DNA of 64,000 bases from Gnetum montanum (Eukaryota; Streptophyta; Gnetopsida; Gnetales; Gnetaceae): the NCBI GenBank assembly GCA_015680685.1, contig MNCI01033568.1, positions 81,668 through 145,667 on the forward strand. Direction: 5' to 3'. The stretch's first letter is position 1, and each line of letters begins with the position of its first letter. A model generated the notes under the pieces. That model searched no databases. It was not told where the DNA came from and was given only the letters and a program-made list of their open reading frames with translations. Shown here in pieces: positions 25,203-36,300 of this stretch. The translations under genes were made by a program, and so were the position numbers.

Positions 25203-25207
25203 GTTGA
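25203..25207 (+). repeat. Left target-site duplication of Gy3
   Basis: The bases 'gttga' directly precede the left LTR. The five bases after the right LTR (30989-30993) are 'tttga', so four of five match, as expected for an old 5-bp duplication. The continuity of the Gy2 reading frame supports these exact edges. Confidence 0.7.
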
Positions 25208-26097
25208 TGATGAAGTGCTATATAGTCGATCAGTCGACTAGGCCGCATATATGGGGCCCTGTATACGTAGCCGTGTCAATGCAGCCCCTTTGACGCATCC
25301 CTCCATGCATTGATGTGGCCCCATTTACAGAGGGCTTATTTTAGCCTATAAATAAGTGGCCCTCCGCCAAACCTAGGCACCTTTCAGTTAGTTGTAGCAA
25401 AGCCCTTGCATTTTGTTTCCATTGAAGTTAGATTATTTTCTTAGTGCATGCCCACAGTGTGATGCTTGTAATTGTACGACACCTTTATTCAAGTGTGACG
25501 TACTTGGACGCGTACATGACTAGAAATAAAGATCAAGATTACTTCATCATTGTAGCATTCACTTAGTTTTAATTATTTAATTGTTATTTATAATTGTTAT
25601 TATTATTTATTGTTTTCTTAGTTAATATTTCTTGATCATCATTTACTATTCATGTTATTAAATGCGGAATGAGTATGACCTAATCACGAGCATTTAAGTG
25701 TGACTACTTGGTAACCCAATAGCGTACCTAGGATCTATGCTTGGTAATCCCAGTAGTAGTCATGCACGAGGTCCAAGATGTGTATGGATGATTAAGGAAC
25801 AGATGCTCATTACACTTAGGTTAGCTTAGACTTCATTTCCTATTACTCATTAATTTAATCAAGATTATTTCTCATTGTCTCTAGGAGTAGCATTAGTTTA
25901 GGATCACATCATATGCCTCACTCTGGACTAAACCATACATGACAAAGCAAATACTAGTCCAGGTGGAAAGACAATGAACTGCAATCAACATGTAACAATC
26001 TAGATACGACAACTAGCCGGTCCACGGAGTTCAACTAGATCATGCGTGAATGCTCGTATTCGTATGGTTGCGTGTAGGGGTACCTCGCTGCTCATCA
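25208..26097 (+). repeat. 5' LTR of Gy3
   Basis: The LTR starts TGATGAAGTG and ends CTGCTCATCA, aligning over its whole length with 30151-30988. A TATA box (TATAAATA) lies at 25349-25356, about 140 bases from the start, so transcription would begin inside the LTR shortly after. A palindrome 'gtcgatcagtcgac' lies in U3. Confidence 0.88.
25349..25356 (+). promoter_or_regulatory. TATA box of Gy3 5' LTR
   Basis: TATAAATA in a 'ttagccTATAAATAagtggcc' context is conserved at 30290-30297 in the right LTR. It is the likely core promoter of the element. Confidence 0.75.
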
Positions 26098-26117
26098 TTG
26101 ACATCATTTTCGGGGAT
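26098..26117 (+). promoter_or_regulatory. Gy3 primer-binding site, tRNA-Asp type, CpG-decayed
   Basis: The bases after the LTR read TTGACATCATTTTCGGGGAT, differing from the Athila/Tat tRNA-Asp PBS (TTGGCGCCGTTG.CGGGGA) almost only by C-to-T and G-to-A transitions. That pattern is expected from long-term deamination of methylated cytosines. Confidence 0.75.
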
Positions 26118-26439
26118 GGTGCTAGTTATTTAGATTAGTTACGTCATACAAGATAGCTGTAACAAAGCCTTGATGATATATCTTTCAGAAAAATAACAAT
26201 AATAATTGTAATTAAATCACACACAAAGTTACAACCATTTCTCTCCTACAAGACCATAATAGTGCCACATCTATTCAGGAAATTCATTGGAGAACCAACA
26301 AATATTACGACAATAAAGATTGGAGTATGAAACTCGAGGTGGGGATTTCTTATAAACATAAACAAAGACAACATCATCCCAACACATGAAAGCATAACTT
26401 ACCCAATGACGATGAACCCCTACTGGCCACTACAAGCCT

Positions 26440-28137
26440 AATGGAAATACAAGAGGCTGTTTGAATAGCCTACAGGCATCATAAGGAAAGTTGCCTACCC
26501 ATGCTTGATTTAAACAACTTTCCCAAGTTTTCAGGGGGCTATGATTTAGATCCACAACAACATTTACAAGCCTTCTACAATGCCTGTACATGAAAAAATA
26601 TTGATAATGGGTGGAGAAACTTAAGTTCTTTTCTCTGACACTCGTTGGCCAAGCAAAAGTATGGTATAGGTCATTAAAACCAAAATCAATTTGACGCTGG
26701 CCGACAATGGTAGAACTTTTCAATGAAAGATATCAAACCTATGCAAGAGTGTCAGCCTTGAGGAGACAAATCCAAAAATGGAAACAAGTGCAGCATGAAC
26801 CCTTGGACATGGCCTTAGAAAGATATTATGCACTGTTAAACAACTGCCCAAGCCATGGGTTCTCCGAGGAGAGGCTAATGTACCATATCATAGATGGGCT
26901 CCGTAATGAAACAAGGGAGACCCTAGGGATATACGCCCAAGGTCAACTATATGAGCTATGAACCCATCAACTCCAAGAGCTTATTAAGCAGATAGCAAAA
27001 TAAGAAGGAGAAATAAGTAAATGGGAGAATGTTGAAGGTTGTCAACAGGACCAAAATCTCAACTTAACAAGGGTCCATGATCATGAAGAGGAGAAATCAA
27101 CTCACTTCAAGGAGGTGGAATGATCTTTGCCAATCCTACAATCACTAGATAAAATTGAGGTAAATATTAATAAGATGAAGGACTGGGTACATGAAATATG
27201 TGGAGAATATGCCAACATTATTAGAGAAAAAACTATGTCAAATCGAGAAACAGGACAAGACACCACGTGACAATCTAAAAGAAAGGTTGAAGAGAATAGG
27301 GATAAGAACTCAACTGCCAATCATACGTATTAATGTAACGTATGTCTGAACCATCACCCCAAAGGCCAATGCCCAATTTTTTCACATCTACATGAGCATT
27401 AGGGAGGAATGTTACATCCAGATTTCGTACAAACATACTATGTCCAACCACAGTGGAAAAAACCTTAGTCATGGAGGAGGCCATCGCCAACTGGACCATA
27501 CCCTTCATATGTCCCAGCCTCAAATGCTTATTATGTTCAACACCTTGTTTCTCCAACAAGATCAGCATCCTCTACCTCACCTCATCATTATCATTCTCCT
27601 GAGTACTATCCACCCATGTCCTCTCCAACAAGATCACTACCTCATGTGCCTTACACTTCTCCTCAACCTTAATATTCTCATACTTCACCCCCTTCTACAT
27701 CACTGCCAGCTATGCCAGAAGATTTTGCACCACAATGCCAACCCACAAATGTTACTTGTGCTGCTACTGTCAACAACAATGGAGGTCCTTCACAACATCA
27801 AAGGTATCCCTTCTTTAGACATGACCGTGAAAAGGGACACCACAGTTTAGAAACCATTACAGACTCAAACTTAGCACAAATCCAACACTTTGGTGCATCT
27901 TTCTCTTCGAACCCAATCCCTCATGTTACCTTATCAAGGCCACCACCCAATACTCCAACAACCATGGGGCCCAATGAATATTGTCACATGGGGACACATG
28001 TTGATCCTTGCATACCATCTTACGGTCATAAGTACCATAGTGGGTCAACTCCTTATAAATCAACCACATCTTATAACTTTCCCAACTATGTTAACTCTAA
28101 TCAAGTATGTGAACCTCAATGGGGTAAGTATGACTAG
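26440..28137 (+). pseudogene. Gy3 gag remnant
   Basis: Gag is the particle protein. From about 26500 the frame reads 'NFPKFSGGYDLDPQQHLQAF', then 'LVGQAKVWYRSLKPKSI', then 26707-26961 with 'FNERYQTYARVSALRRQIQK' and 'LERYYALLNNCPSHG'. This follows the order of the retrotransposon_gag domain. Near 27330 'CNVCLNHHPKGQCP' looks like a variant zinc knuckle of the type seen in Athila gag. The tail (27.4-28.14 kb) is rich in Pro, Ser and Tyr. Stops and frameshifts occur at about 26590, 26700 and 26961 and near the knuckle. The gag of Gy2 (33.7-33.9 kb) is a related copy. Confidence 0.78.
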
Positions 28138-29539
28138 GTCCCAATATTTCCAACATGCAAGGATTCCCACCTTCCATTTATTAATTCTAGCCATGCTCAA
28201 CCTTTTAGCTATGGAGGATATCCTCCATTCTAACAACATAGAATTAATAAATATTTTTCTATTTTAATTTTTCAACTTTTTATTTTCCAGTTTTTCACCT
28301 TTTGATTTATTGTTTATATTTTTGTCTTTTTATCTTTTTATGAGTAACCTCATCCATGAATAAAACACTCATGTGGCTCATTGGTTGAGATGTTATTCTA
28401 TGCTATCAAGTCTCAGGTGACTAATTATTTGAACAACGAGCCCATCACATCCACCCAACCATTCTATTAATAAGAGGTTATGCTATGGGTACGATGATTT
28501 TCTTGACATCATTAAAACTTAAATTAACTTTATGTTCATTGTACCCTGAATGAAGAAGGATGGACCAGGACGAAATGATTAGGGTGTGACATCAAGGGGA
28601 CTTGAGGATTCTCCTTGGTGACATCTTTGGGAACTATCATGCAACATGGTTGTACTAAGATCCTTGTAGATCTAATGAAAAATGGGAGTAAGAGTAATCA
28701 AAAGGGCACTCAAAAAGACAATGTTGTTCTAGGGATCCCACTAGAAAGACATGCATCCATGCCTGAAGGTTGGCAACTGCTTTGGATTCAGTATTCAAAA
28801 AAAAAAGTGCCACAAAACAAAAATCACTCCTTCCTTGGATGAAACACCAAGTGATCGTACGCCTTGTTGTTATGGTACTCTCAGAGTTGTTCATCATGGG
28901 ATAAAACAATGCGATGTCACTAATTAGAGGAATGGACTTGGTCCTAATCTTGGAACGATGGGTTAATGACACGTTGATCATACTTTACACATAGGATTCA
29001 TTGTGCCCTGAGTCAGTTACCTCATGTCCCAATCTCTACAATCCCTTCTCTGATTCATTCCATCTCGTTGTTCATGTATTTGTGACTCATGTCTTATATA
29101 GCATTGAATTCATACCTCATCATGACAGTATCAAAATGTGTGTGTTTCGTTGCATTGGTATATATTCCATTTAACCCTTCTAGTGCCTACGGACATCTTA
29201 AGGTGTGGTTATGTAAGGGCATGTAGGTTGGAACCTGCTTTAGGGAGGATCCACTTGCATGAATTTTGTAATTTGTACTTGTTGCACACCACCACATCAT
29301 CTTATACCCTCTGAGTATTTCATTGCCAAATCTATTCTTTCCTTTGTCATTATTTTATCAAATGTTCCTCAAAACCAAGTCCGACATTAAACTTTTAGGG
29401 CAACTTCCTTGAAAATTTTCTAACTCTAAAATCACACTAAGTAAAGAATGCAACATTTATTTAAGGCAATGAGTAAGGTATGAAATCATTGAACTCTTTT
29501 CAATAACCTTACTAAAAATTTATCCTTGTGTGATTATAG
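28138..29539 (+). other. Gy3 interior without recognisable gene
   Basis: No domain or sustained frame is visible on either strand. Where pol would be expected there is only AT-rich sequence with short chance frames, so pol is absent rather than merely frameshifted. Confidence 0.6.
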
Positions 29540-29740
29540 ATGACCCCTAAAAGAAGGCAACAAGAAGGACCTTCTCAAGGTGCAATCGAACAACTTGGGG
29601 GAGGTAGAGGCCAAGGACCTCATGCAGAACATGTAGAGCAGGAGGCACAATCATTCAACATCCATCAGGGACCTCCTATCACTACACAAGCTAGCCAAGA
29701 AAAAGGTGGAGAGGTCAGGGCCCAAGCCTATGAAGAGTAA
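29540..29740 (+). CDS. Short polar ORF near the Gy3 3' end, unknown function
   Basis: A 66-residue frame opens 'MTPKRRQQEGPSQ' and is rich in Gln, Gly, Glu and Pro. It has no recognised domain. A basic start followed by a low-complexity polar region recalls the first residues of Athila-type ORFs. It may be the remnant of a second gag-like start or chance. The frame ends at a stop near 29740, and broken text continues to about 30060. Confidence 0.3.
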   Translation: MTPKRRQQEGPSQGAIEQLGGGRGQGPHAEHVEQEAQSFNIHQGPPITTQASQEKGGEVRAQAYEE

Positions 29741-30141
29741 CAATGGCTATCTACGGCATGATATGTCAAGGCCAATCAAGTATTCCCGTAGCTGCCATAT
29801 CCATGGAAACTGCCGACTCCATCAAACATTGGAACATTAGTATGAACAACTCATAATCCGTGGATGGAAGAAAAAGAAATGCCAGGAACTTCTTCAATGG
29901 TATCAATCTTAGAAGCCTAGCACATAGAACAAAGGAAAGGCACCCATGGAGGAGCCATCATTACCAAGAACCCCATGAGTTCTACAAATTTTATCATTTT
30001 GTGTCTGTGTCTCAATTTTTTCATATCCACTGCAGCATGAACAAATTTCTAGTTAGTCAATAATCCCATATCTATCCATTGTGTATTCAATTGAGCTTGT
30101 TCCTCACTTTCTTTGACTCAAGGATGAGATTTTACTCAGTC

Positions 30142-30150
30142 GTGGGGGTA
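30142..30150 (+). promoter_or_regulatory. Polypurine tract of Gy3
   Basis: The bases GTGGGGGTA lie immediately before the right LTR start TGATGAAG, the position of the plus-strand primer in LTR retrotransposons. Confidence 0.65.
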
Positions 30151-30988
30151 TGATGAAGCACTATATAGTTGATGCGTTGACTAGGCCACGTATACGAGGC
30201 CCTATATACATGGTCGCATTGACATGGCCCCATTGATGCATCCCTCCATACATCGATGTGGCCCCATTTACACAGGGCCTATTTTAGCCTATAAATATGT
30301 GGCCCTCCACCACACCTAGGAACCTTTTAGTTAGTTGTAGCGAAGCCCTTACATTTTATTTCCATAGAAGTTAGATTATTTTCTCAGTGCCTGCCCGTAG
30401 TGTGATGCTTGTAATTGTACGACATCTTTATTCGAGTGTGATGTACTTGGACGCACACATGCCCAGAAATAATGATCGAAATTACTTCATCATTGCAGCA
30501 TTCACTTAGTTTTAATTATTTAATTTTTATTGTTAATTGTTATTGTTNNNNNNNNNNNNNNNNNNNNNNNNNNNNNNNNNNNNNNNNNNNNNNNNNNNNN
30601 NNNNNNNNNNNNNNNNNNNNNNNNNNNNNNNNNNNNNNNNNNNNNNNNNNNNNNNNNNNAGGTTCAAGATGTGTATGGATGATTAAGGAATGGATGCTCA
30701 TTGCACTTAGGTTAGCTTAGACTTAATTTCCTATTGCTCATTATTTTAATCAAGATTATTTCCCATTGTCTCTAGGAGTAGCATTATTTTAGGAACACAT
30801 CATACACCTCACTCTAGACTAAACCATACATGAAAAAGAAAATACTAGTCTAGGTGGGAAGACAACAAGCTACGATCAACGTGTAACGATCTAGATACCA
30901 CAACTAGCCTATCCATGAAGTTTGACTGGGTTGTGCGTGAATGCTCATATTCATATGGTTGAGTGTAGGGGTACCTCACCACTCATCA
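30151..30988 (+). repeat. 3' LTR of Gy3 (contains assembly gap)
   Basis: This is a direct repeat of 25208-26097 with the same TG...CA ends and TATA box (30290-30297). The N run at 30548-30659 replaces the region that in the left LTR runs from the AT-rich 'gttattatt' tract to 'gaggtccaagatg', so the true length is probably close to that of the left LTR. Confidence 0.85.
30548..30659. other. Assembly gap, 112 N
   Basis: Unknown bases within the Gy3 right LTR. The equivalent part of the left LTR spans about 160 bases, so the gap length is an estimate by the assembler. Confidence 0.99.
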
Positions 30989-30993
30989 TTTGA

Positions 30994-31870
30994 TATTTTA
31001 CTTTCCTTATTTTGAGGTCATGGCATTGCTTGTTGAATGCTTTGTGCACTTCATTCAAGGATAGGGCCACAAATCTATTTTCATCTGGCATGTTAAGGTT
31101 GATTAGTCTCTCTTTTTATGCTAGAATAAGGTCAAGATTAAGGTCATAGGATATTGAAAGTGTACAAAGCTTGGATTGAATAGGAAGACTTGGTAATTTT
31201 TCATACACTAGCTCATAGGAAGAATAGCCTATAGGGAGTTTCCATGTTAACTGGTAAGCCCAAAGGGCATCATTAAGTTTGGTGATCTAATCTCTCCTAT
31301 ATTTGCTAATTATTCTAGTTAAGATCTTAGTGATCTCCCTATTGGTAACATTAGCTTGACCATTATCTTGGGGGTGGTAAGGTGTTATTATTTTATGTTC
31401 TACCCCCAAGTGTGCCATGAGCTTTTGAAAGGTGATGCCTATAAAATGAGTACCATTATCATAAATCAGTATGCATGGCACCCCAAGCCTATTTACAACA
31501 TTTTGTTATATAAACTAAGTAATTGTAGAGGATTTATAGTCAATGATGACTATTGCTTCTACCCATTTCATACAATAGTCAACAATGACTATGATGTGCA
31601 TCTTTCCATTCAACGGGATGAAATCAATGCCCCAAATGTCAAAGGGTTCTAGTGGTTGGATCCACTACTGAGGTCCCTCCATTCATGTGGTTATCCACCA
31701 TCATGTTGATAGCATTCACAAGAGTAGATGAATTGGTGAGAATTGCTAAAAAATGTTTGCCAATAATACTTTTCCATCAGGATCTTAATGGCAGTTCATC
31801 TTCTAGCATAATGGCCCCCACAAGAGCCCTCATGAGTGTCTTGAAGAATGCATAGTTAATTAACATGAGG
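30994..31870 (-). pseudogene. Gy2 integrase remnant (zinc finger and core)
   Basis: The minus strand at about 31870-31690 carries the H2C2 block ('HEGSCGGHYAR', 'KYYWQTFF', 'SCECYQ'). The core follows with 'GIDFIPLNGKMHIIVIVDYC' then 'MKWVEA' at about 31640-31560. The 31481-31287 stretch reads 'IYDNGTHFIGITFQKLMAHL', 'HKIITPYHPQDNGQA' and 'TNREITKIL', and 'LNDALWAYQLTWKLPIG' follows. The D of DNGTHF and the E equivalent in the GQA.VTNRE block are recognisable. The quality is better than in Gy1, but stops remain. The C-terminus continues across the Gy3 insertion at 25202-24960. Confidence 0.85.
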
Positions 31871-32129
31871 TACATACCAATGTACCAAGCCATTAGTGCA
31901 CACCTTGTAAAGGTGTTCGTTCATCTCCATAAATTGTATTAACTAGTGAAGAAAATTTTGTTTCCTCCTATGGTCCAACTCTTATGGCATCTTCTAAGTA
32001 AGAAGATAAATGAGGATTCCATCATACGACTTAGGTTCATTAGACATTTGTTTAGTTATAGCCCTAACAAATTGTAGTACATTAGAAAATTGATTAAAAA
32101 GTTATCTCTCCTTCTCCTTATTATCCCAT

Positions 32130-32500
32130 CACAACTGAGACAAGTGGTTAGCAACCACATTCTTTATTTCCTTTCAATCTACCATCATGAGATCAAATTC
32201 CTGTAAGATCACAAGCCACTATATGACACAAGGGCTCACCATCAACTTGTTCATCAAGAAGTGAATTGCACTATGGTTTGTATGTACAAATACCTTATAC
32301 CCAAGCACATAGTTCCTAAATTTCTCCAAGGCATACATCACCGCCATCAACTCTTTCTCTATTGTGGTGTATTTTAGCTATGCACCCACAATGCTTCAGC
32401 TCATATAATGGATATAATAAGGATATTTCTTATTGTCCAGTTGCATAAGCATAACTTCTAAGACATAGTTTAATGCATCTGTCATGATATAAAATGGTCT
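32130..32500 (-). pseudogene. Gy2 RNase H remnant
   Basis: The minus strand reads 'TDALNYVLEVMLMQ', then 'KYTTIEKELMAVMYALEKFR', then 'YKVFVHTNHSAIHFLMNK' and 'LQEFDLMMVD'. These are the ordered blocks of gypsy RNase H (TDAS..A.GAVL.Q, .Y...EKELLA.V.A..K.R.YL, TDH..L..L). The catalytic Asp in the TDH block is N here. Stops interrupt the frame. Confidence 0.8.
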
Positions 32501-32539
32501 AGAATAGTCAGGTTCTCATAGAATTGGAGTTTCTAAAAG

Positions 32540-32950
32540 CTTCTTCTTAAGGTTCTAAAATTCCTTTTCACATTCAGCAATCTAGATGAATAGAATATCT
32601 TTCTTTATCAACTACACCAACAGTATAGAAATCTTAGAGAAATTTTATATGAATCATCGATACTAGCTAATGTGACCAAGGAATGATCAGACATTGTTGA
32701 TAGTTTCTAGTTGGTGGGTAATTCCTTGGATGATCCTAATTTTTTCAAGGTCCACCTCAATCCTTGATTGTGATATTCTATTCCCTAATACAATGCCTTC
32801 ATGGATAATTGTATGGCTCTTTTACCAATTGAGCCAAAGGTTGGTCTCCACACACCATTTTAGCACTTGCTCAAGGTGGTCTAAGGCTTACTCAAACATA
32901 GCACCGTAGGTGGAAAAGTACCTAATGGTTAAGTACCATTGATGCATGAT
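32540..32950 (-). pseudogene. Gy2 reverse transcriptase C-terminal (thumb) remnant
   Basis: The minus strand shows the region after the catalytic palm: 'HLEQVLKWCVETNLWLNW', 'KSHTIIHEGIVLGNRIS', 'GIEVDLEKI'-like text, and then a 'SFLGH' block. These correspond to the gypsy 'LVLNWEKCHFMV.EGIVLGH.IS..GIEVD.AKI..I' series. The palm with YVDD is missing, because sequence above 32950 no longer matches RT. A deletion or another insertion lies between here and gag. Confidence 0.75.
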
Positions 32951-33329
32951 TTGGAATCAAAGACCTTTCCTTGGAGATTAGGCTCTATAATATTTAGGAG
33001 GGTAGTAGTGATGCTGGAATGAAGCATGATTGGAAGAGTCACATGGAGAAATGGATTAGTGAACATAGTACCCATATGGATTAGGTTGCCAGTAAGGGTA
33101 CTTAAACCTTAGCGGTGGCATCCCCCACAACTATGGATGTTGCCATTAATGATACTGCTCATAAGGTTGTGGTGGAGCTCTACTCAAACAATAGGCTTAT
33201 TATTGGTAAAACTACCTACAATTACCTTGAGGATAAAGTAATCATCTGGGTGCTTGCCTTTTTGCCATTCTAAGATTTAGAGTGTACATCCTAGACTCCT
33301 CCAAGTATGACATAATAGGGTAATATTCC

Positions 33330-34650
33330 TTGCAATGTTTATATTAGCAAATGTTACATCAACCATCATCATCTGTTATAGTCTCCAAAACGTCCTCTAT
33401 TGTAGTAGCCTTGCCCTTATCCCTTTCATAGGCATGTTCAGCTTCCTTCTTTCTCCTGCAATCATGATCACTACTTTGCTCCTTAGATTCCTCTGCTATT
33501 TTCAAAGTGGTTTGCAATTTTTCATCTAAAGAATCCCACATATCTTTCTTAGCTAAAATTTCAAAGATAGATTTTTGAATTGATAAGGTTTTCTGTTACA
33601 CGACCTCATTAAGTGGTGCCTCTTCCTCATTATCACAAAACCAGACTTCCTTTTTTTTTATGGAAGCATCCCAATTATACTCCTCTACGTTTTTATTTTT
33701 TCTAAACTCTCATTCTTCTTTGGAAACCTACTCTATTAACCTTTTAATTTGATGGACCCTTAATTCTGAAAGTCTCCCTTGGGCATAAACCTCAAGAGTT
33801 CTCTGTGTTTTCAATTGGAGCCCATCTTTGATATGGTGGAGCTGCTCTATTTGAGAATAATCATGGCTAGGACATAAGTGCAAAAGAGAATAATACCTAC
33901 CCATGGATGCATCCAAGGATTTATGTGTTTCTTATTTTCAACTTAGATCAGCTTTCTCAAGTTGGACACTTAGGACTATGTCTGATACTTGTCATTGAAT
34001 AGCTCAAGCATTGTACTCCATTTACAAATTGATTCTCGCTCCAAGGAATAGTACCAACTTTCAAATTCTTTGATGAGTATTGATGGGAATAACTATAACT
34101 TTTATCATTCATGTTCCATGTTCTGTAAGGCACAGGCATCATGAAAGACTTGAATATGATTTTGTGGATTTGAGTTGTATCCCCCTTTGAACTTGGGGAT
34201 ATTGTTAATATCCAACCACTTTTTTTTTCTATCTTTCACTACATTTGCAATATTTAGCATGTTTCGAGTTGCAAGCAAAGGCTCATCATAGTCATGGCCT
34301 CTGTGATGGCCATGATGCCTATGATGCCCTCTACTATCCCTTCTTTCATGGTGGTGGACCTCCCTTGATTGTCCATGCCCCTAATCTCGATTAGTCTAGT
34401 GGGCCCTATGATCATTTCTATCTTGCTAGTCACCTTCATTACAATCATGTCCTCTGCAACTTCGATTAGAGCTAGAGGAGGAAGAAGAGGATGATGAAGG
34501 AAGAGAGAAAGGAGGACTAGTATCATCATAGTTCCTTCTATTTCCTCTTCGATGTTGACAACAACAATCATCATGATAATGCCTATCCTCATTCTTGTCA
34601 TGACTCCTAGCTTTGGATCCCTCATGATAAATTCTCATTTAAGCCCCCTT
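33330..34650 (-). pseudogene. Gy2 gag remnant
   Basis: At 33916-33728 the minus strand reads 'MDASMGRYYSLLHLCPSHDY', 'LHHIKDGLQLKTQRTLEVYA' and 'GRLSELRVHQIKRLIE', collinear with the Gy3 gag 'LERYYALLNNCPSHG' and 'IIDGLRNETRETLGIYAQG'. Gy2 and Gy3 therefore share a gag family. The sequence up to about 34650 is low-complexity (Ser/Arg/Asp-rich in one frame) and frameshifted; its proper frame is uncertain. The N-terminal part lies towards the PBS at 35.28 kb. Confidence 0.65.
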
Positions 34651-35263
34651 TGTTGAAACCAAGGGGAGAAGAGTTAGTGAATTGAGAACCCCTAGAGAAG
34701 GGATCCTCACTATCCTATTAGCCTAGCAGGAACAAGGGGTTATTAAATTGTTTTTCCTTTGCATCTTCATAGTGCCTCTCCTTTGGCCAATCTCTTTTGC
34801 ATTGTGCCTCAGTAGGATGGTAATGCCTAGAGTCATGTTCCTACACAATGTATTCAACATGGAGCCCTTGGATGCCCAACCTCTTAAGAGTTTGTTGGAG
34901 CATCGTAGGAACTAATTGATCAAGTAGCAATACAATGTTATCCTCCATGTTCCTCCACTACATCTGATCATCTTAATGTATAATGAAGGTAAATTCAAAC
35001 ACATACTCATTGGGATGAGTATATACCATACAACATTGTTAGGGCATTGGCTAATTTGATCATTCATTCCTTTGATTGGATGTATGCTTGAACTTGGGTG
35101 GAGAATAATCCCTATGAGAAGAAGACATATGAAATTAAGAAAAAAATAGTGTGCTTTTTACAATTATTATTATTATTTAGAATAATTGTAACTTTAATGT
35201 TCAATCCAATGATATTTAATAATTTTCACTAAGTCCTAGATAATGCACGTAGCTAACTAAGGT

Positions 35264-35281
35264 CCTTGACAATGACACCAA
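35264..35281 (-). promoter_or_regulatory. Gy2 primer-binding site, tRNA-Asp type
   Basis: The minus strand reads TTGGTGTCATTGTCAAGG immediately after an LTR end CTCATCA, the same LTR terminus as Gy3. Compared with TTGGCGCCGTTGTC the differences are again C-to-T and G-to-A. Confidence 0.7.
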
Positions 35282-36300
35282 TGATGAGTAGGAGTATACC
35301 CTACACACAATCATACGAATCACTAGTGTCCACTAATTGATTAGGTAAAATTCCAAAGACTTTATATTTCTAAGTATATCGGTTCTAGAAGGTGAATCTA
35401 ACCATTGCAATCATTATCTTCCAAATTCCACTTGTAAAGTGCAAGTGTATGGTTAAGTGAAATTGGGGCATATGATTTTTATCATTTTATGAATTAAGTA
35501 TCCTAAGAAAAATAATAATGAATAAATTAATTTAATGTTTAAATAATCTAATAACTAGTTAATATTTAATTAATCCTAACATAAGCATCTATATGCTTAA
35601 TATTTAATTACAATGGATAATGATTTAACAAAGTTAAAACTTGGAGAATCATGAGATCCCATCAAGAGAGTTAGAAAGAGAAATGGAAATAAATGTAAGA
35701 GATCATAAAGGATTAGAATTAAATAAATTTTTTGATGTAAACTTGTAAATTAATTAAGCACCTGAATATGAGCAAGAAAATAAATGCCTTAATGAATCAT
35801 TAATACTAATGAGGGAGTTGCTACCCAAGTATGAGACCAATTAGGTACTTTATGCAATGCAACCACTAGCATCCTATAGGAAATTTATCATTAAAAATTC
35901 TCACTCATAATGTTGAGCCAAAAATAATTTGTAGGTGGATTCTCCCCATAGAAGGATTCTACTCTTCTTGCCCTTATGAGTCTTATCAATATGACAGTTG
36001 TGGATTTCTAACACACCTATGGATTCTTAATAACAAATGAGAGATCAACATTAAACATGAGTCCATCTCTTGGATGATCAAAGCCCATCATTTACTTCAC
36101 ATTGGTTGATATTTTGTGCACACAATGATGAATTAGAAATGATTTAAAAAGAGAGAGATAGAGAACTTGAATGAACTATAGATAAAAAAGAGAAAATTCA
36201 ATATTAATAGGTCCCAACAATAATTCAATTACCTCATTAGAGCATGAGAGCATTCATGACATCCTACAAGTTATCTTTTTCTAGTTCCCTTCTTCACTAC
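35282..36300 (-). repeat. 5' LTR of Gy2, 3' edge and diverged body
   Basis: The sequence starts (plus reading) 'tgatgag' next to the PBS. 'ccctacacacaatcatacgaat' here parallels 'cccctacacgcaaccatacgaat' in the reverse complement of the Gy3 LTR. Further up, 'ggggcatatgat' at about 35465 matches 'gtgaggcatatgatgtg' of that LTR. The upper end was not located. The 36.3-38.09 kb stretch has no gene that I can support. Confidence 0.55.

Larger units (their letters stand above)
25208..30988 (+). mobile_element. Gy3: non-autonomous Athila-like element (LTRs plus gag, no pol), nested in Gy2
   Basis: Two LTRs of about 0.89 kb and 0.84 kb (the latter with a gap) begin TGATGAAG and end TCATCA. A degenerate tRNA-Asp PBS follows the left LTR and a polypurine tract (GTGGGGGTA) precedes the right one. 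The 4.05-kb interior has a gag remnant (26.44-28.14 kb) and a short second frame (29.54-29.74 kb), but I find no protease, RT, RNase H or integrase. This architecture corresponds to the class described as TR-GAG elements. Gy3 must have been mobilised by enzymes of a related full element; Gy2 shares its LTR edge and PBS type. Confidence 0.8.
22931..36300 (-). mobile_element. Gy2: decayed Athila-like gypsy element, host of the Gy3 insertion
   Basis: In minus order the element shows a 5' LTR edge and PBS at 35.28 kb, gag (34.65-33.33 kb), an RT remnant (32.95-32.54 kb), RNase H (32.5-32.13 kb), integrase (31.87-30.99 kb, resuming at 25.20-24.96 kb) and a probable 3' LTR. The PBS matches the tRNA-Asp type used by Athila and related lineages. 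Protease and most of RT are missing or unreadable between 33.3 and 32.95 kb. The integrase C-terminus is split by Gy3. The outer ends are approximate. Confidence 0.65.

Noticed and set aside
30472-30720. Open frame spanning the N run
   Set aside because: It is open only because unknown bases contain no stops; it lies in an LTR.
34254-34638. Met/Ile-rich and Ser/His-rich overlapping minus frames
   Set aside because: Low-complexity codon repeats give open frames in several registers; only a position within decayed Gy2 gag can be supported.
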